Shown here in pieces: positions 62,175 to 64,000 of a stretch of DNA of 64,000 nt (the first letter of the stretch is position 1; the number at the start of each line of letters is the position of its first letter). A program made the translations under genes and the position numbers. Under the pieces are notes generated by a model, which saw nothing but the letters and a program-made list of their open reading frames with translations, was not told where the DNA came from and did no database searches. The stretch comes from Paramacrobiotus metropolitanus (lineage: Eukaryota; Tardigrada; Eutardigrada; Parachela; Macrobiotidae): positions 62,001-126,000 of the forward strand of contig NW_026570268.1 of the NCBI RefSeq assembly GCF_019649055.1. Direction: 5' to 3'.

Positions 62175-62545
62175 GAATATTTCTAAATATTCGTAAATGT
62201 TTCTAATCTTTTTCACTAATATTTCTTATTATATTTCCACATATTCCTAAATATATTTCTTAATATTTTAGAAATTTTTCGATATATATATGCCTGACTA
62301 TATTTCAAGACATATTTTCATAGTACAAAAGTATATCTGTAAATATGTCTTAACACATTTCTGAATTTATTTTTGATTATTATAATATTAAACTTCTGGT
62401 ATTTCTGCACAAATTTCTACAATTTCTAAATATTTCTTAATACTTCTAAATATAATATTTCTAAATATTTTTATTATTCCAAAATATTTCTACATATTTT
62501 TTTCAATATTTCTCTTTAATTCTATGAATATTTTTGTGTTATATA
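62175..62545. repeat. AT-rich low-complexity tract built from TTTCTAAATATTTC-like words
   Basis: The words TTTCTAAATATT, TATTTCT and TTCTTAATA recur irregularly for about 370 bp. There are few G or C bases apart from single C bases in TTTC. It looks like a decayed minisatellite of about 11-15 bp. Similar AT-rich sequence resumes after 62,834, suggesting that the GC-richer block between them was inserted into it. Confidence 0.8.
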
Positions 62546-62656
62546 TTTTAACTTGTCAGAGCAGAAGGCTCTGCTGTCCTCTGGACGGCCGCCCCATCCG
62601 CCACCTACCTGGTTGTCTCAAGCTCAAGCACAAATATCTTAATCTCAGCCAACAAC

Positions 62657-62726
62657 GGCGATGGCACAGTGGCTGTACTACGTGGATCACAATCGGTAGC
62701 CAGCGGTTAGATTCCGCTCCGTCGCC
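62657..62726 (+). pseudogene. tRNA-like sequence (tRNA pseudogene or SINE head)
   Basis: GGCGATGG (62,657-62,664) can pair with CCGTCGCC (62,719-62,726) as an 8-bp acceptor-like stem with one G-T pair. The T-arm is well formed: AGCGG, loop TTAGATT, CCGCT (62,702-62,718). A-box-like TGGCACAGTGG (62,662-62,672) fits the TGGCNNAGTGG consensus. B-box-like GGTTAGATTCC (62,705-62,715) differs from GGTTCGANNCC at one position. The D-arm is weak and no convincing anticodon stem forms, so a functional tRNA is unlikely and no amino acid can be assigned. Confidence 0.6.
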
Positions 62727-62727
62727 A

Positions 62728-62732
62728 TTTTT
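62728..62732 (+). terminator. T5 run, Pol III-type terminator
   Basis: TTTTT begins two bases after the acceptor-like stem of the tRNA-like unit. Runs of four or more T end Pol III transcription on the non-template strand. Its placement fits a once-transcribed tRNA-like gene; whether it is active is unknown. Confidence 0.45.
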
Positions 62733-62733
62733 C

Positions 62734-62757
62734 AGAATTTCCTCAACCGGAAATTCT
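62734..62757. repeat. 9-bp inverted repeat downstream of the tRNA-like unit
   Basis: AGAATTTCC (62,734-62,742) and GGAAATTCT (62,749-62,757) are perfect reverse complements separated by TCAACC. It lies directly after the T5 run and may be part of the body of the inserted element. Confidence 0.8.
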
Positions 62758-62834
62758 TTCGGACTTCATCTGGCCGCCCTCCCTTCGCTGGGATACCCAC
62801 GGACAGCCGTATTTATGGCAGCCCCTGAGAAACA

Positions 62835-64000
62835 TTTTTCTAAATTTATTTTTAGAATGTAAATATATTTCTAGATATTTCAGGAAACATTAATTGGTAT
62901 TTTTCGATAGGTTCTGATATATATAATTATTTCTTGATACAATGTTTCATAAATATACTAATTATGTTATTAATTTTTAAATATTTCTACTTCTTACTTG
63001 CTCTACCATTTTGTATTACTTAAAACGAAAACGTTAAAATCCTGATTACAGTGTTGAGAATATTTGAAAAATCAAATACCGTTAACATAAAAACTCTTTA
63101 ATAAAACCAGGTTTTCAAAAACCGCCATTCCACTTTAAAATACCTAATTTTCAAAGTATTAAAATACATGGCATGTCGAATTTTATCTAACCAGAACCTC
63201 TACGTTTCTATCCCTGCTGATTCTGTTCTAAACAAATTACTTTATGTAATGCTGCTGTAGAGATAAATTCGAACACCACTTTCAGAATAAATTTCTTAAT
63301 GGTTACTGCAAGCTTTGGATCATAAATTTATAAATTCATGCATTCATATTCCTTCATCTGCGGATGACACGTTGTAACATAACTACACATGACACAATGT
63401 TTCGTAATGTGCCCGTTTGTTTCAAAACTCCTAGTAGAAGGTCTCATACGCCCTTAGGACAAGCGGGCTGCGGTTCTAAATTTAAAATGTATAAGAAAAC
63501 GAATGCGTTAAGCATTTACACGTAAGCGCCGAAGCTGCAAAATCAGCCTCGCAGATTGGGCTTTTAGTTGCAGATCTAAATTTTATTATGAACCATCTTG
63601 TTACAATCGTACATGTAAATGCGCATAAGAATGTCAACCGTTTTCATACCAAACAACTGATCTAGCAATTTTTTTCCTAAACACATTACAGACATCGAAA
63701 AAAATTATTCTTAAGCTTGGAAAGATTACCAAAAATTTGGTTCCGTCACTTCCGCGTGAAATCTTACCGACCAGTTGTTGCGCACAAAAAAAAACGCGTT
63801 CACGCTCGTGTACGGACAACCACTAAATTTGCACGGTTTTTTAAAATTATTTCAAAGCACTATGGAGGAATGATTGACATCTAATTGTATAAGTACACGG
63901 CACCATCAAAGTTTTGTTGTCGGAGTTCTGCATACATCGTACGTTCTTCCCAGTATCGCGCGTTCCCAATTGATTTTGACTATACTGTTTTTTCTAAAGA
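62835..64000. other. AT-rich unassigned flank, no gene recognised
   Basis: To about 63,000 the sequence repeats the TATTTCTAGATATTTC type of AT-rich words. From there to the end it is ordinary AT-rich single-copy-looking DNA. The longest open frames are about 60 codons, with no recognisable domain, signal peptide or conserved motif and no coding-like composition. No satellite monomer, tRNA or rRNA sequence reappears. Confidence 0.65.

Larger units (their letters stand above)
62554..62834 (+). mobile_element. Probable tRNA-derived SINE or similar insertion within AT-rich DNA
   Basis: A GC-richer block, from about CTTGTCAGAGCAGAAGGC to about GGCAGCCCCTGAGAAAC, is bounded on both sides by the same kind of AT-rich sequence. 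It contains a tRNA-like unit with A-box and B-box sequences (62,657-62,726) and a downstream hairpin. I could not identify target-site duplications or an A-rich or simple-repeat tail with confidence. The T5 run just after the tRNA-like part would stop Pol III early, which argues against an intact SINE. The family is unrecognised. Confidence 0.4.

Noticed and set aside
62524-62862. 112-codon plus-strand open frame
   Set aside because: It spans AT-rich sequence, the tRNA-like unit and the rest of the probable insertion. It has no domain or coding-like composition; the open frame comes from the GC-richer insert.
63634-63819. 61-codon minus-strand open frame
   Set aside because: Short, with no motif or context, and of a length expected by chance in this much sequence.

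Overview
The window is almost entirely one eukaryotic satellite DNA array. From position 1 (already inside the array) to about 60,821, a monomer of about 158 bp is repeated head to tail on one strand, roughly 380 copies by my estimate. The only clear foreign insertion is a 383-bp element near the right end. I found no credible protein-coding gene, rRNA gene, CRISPR array or bacterial-style operon. The remaining 3.2 kb (60,822-64,000) is non-satellite flank made of short repeats, AT-rich low-complexity DNA and a tRNA-like, probably SINE-derived, stretch. The tRNA-like unit with Pol III boxes, the MITE-like element and the nucleosome-sized satellite all point to a nuclear genome, most likely an animal. 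I cannot name the species. The monomer is about 40% GC and CpG is not depleted (10 CpG per monomer against about 6 expected), which fits a lightly methylated genome such as many invertebrates, or a very recent expansion.

Layout. 1-16,800: near-identical monomers; the first 3.7 kb is rich in one-base homopolymer shortenings, and blocks of linked variants recur from 3.7 kb onward. 16,800-23,640: the most uniform core. 23,640-31,000: mosaic of variant lineages, including the CAATTGCCACATTGTC type. 31,000-39,000: mainly canonical, again with many shortened homopolymers. 39,000-52,600: mosaic with several composite variant blocks. 52,650-60,017: the eroding edge, with scrambled, partly duplicated and substituted monomers. 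60,018-60,400: a MITE-like element with imperfect terminal inverted repeats; a 3-bp ACT duplication restores the monomer exactly. 60,401-60,821: the last 2.7 monomers. 60,829-60,953: purine-rich short tandem repeat at the junction. 60,951-62,140: at least five copies of an unrelated unit of about 80-95 bp with a conserved dyad. 62,175-62,545: AT-rich simple sequence. 62,554-62,834: GC-richer block holding the tRNA-like unit. 62,835-64,000: AT-rich DNA with nothing recognised.

No genes act together here. The biology on show is satellite homogenisation: a uniform interior, linked variant blocks spread by unequal exchange or conversion, and decay plus transposon capture at the edge. A centromeric or pericentromeric role is plausible from size and monomer length but cannot be shown from sequence alone.
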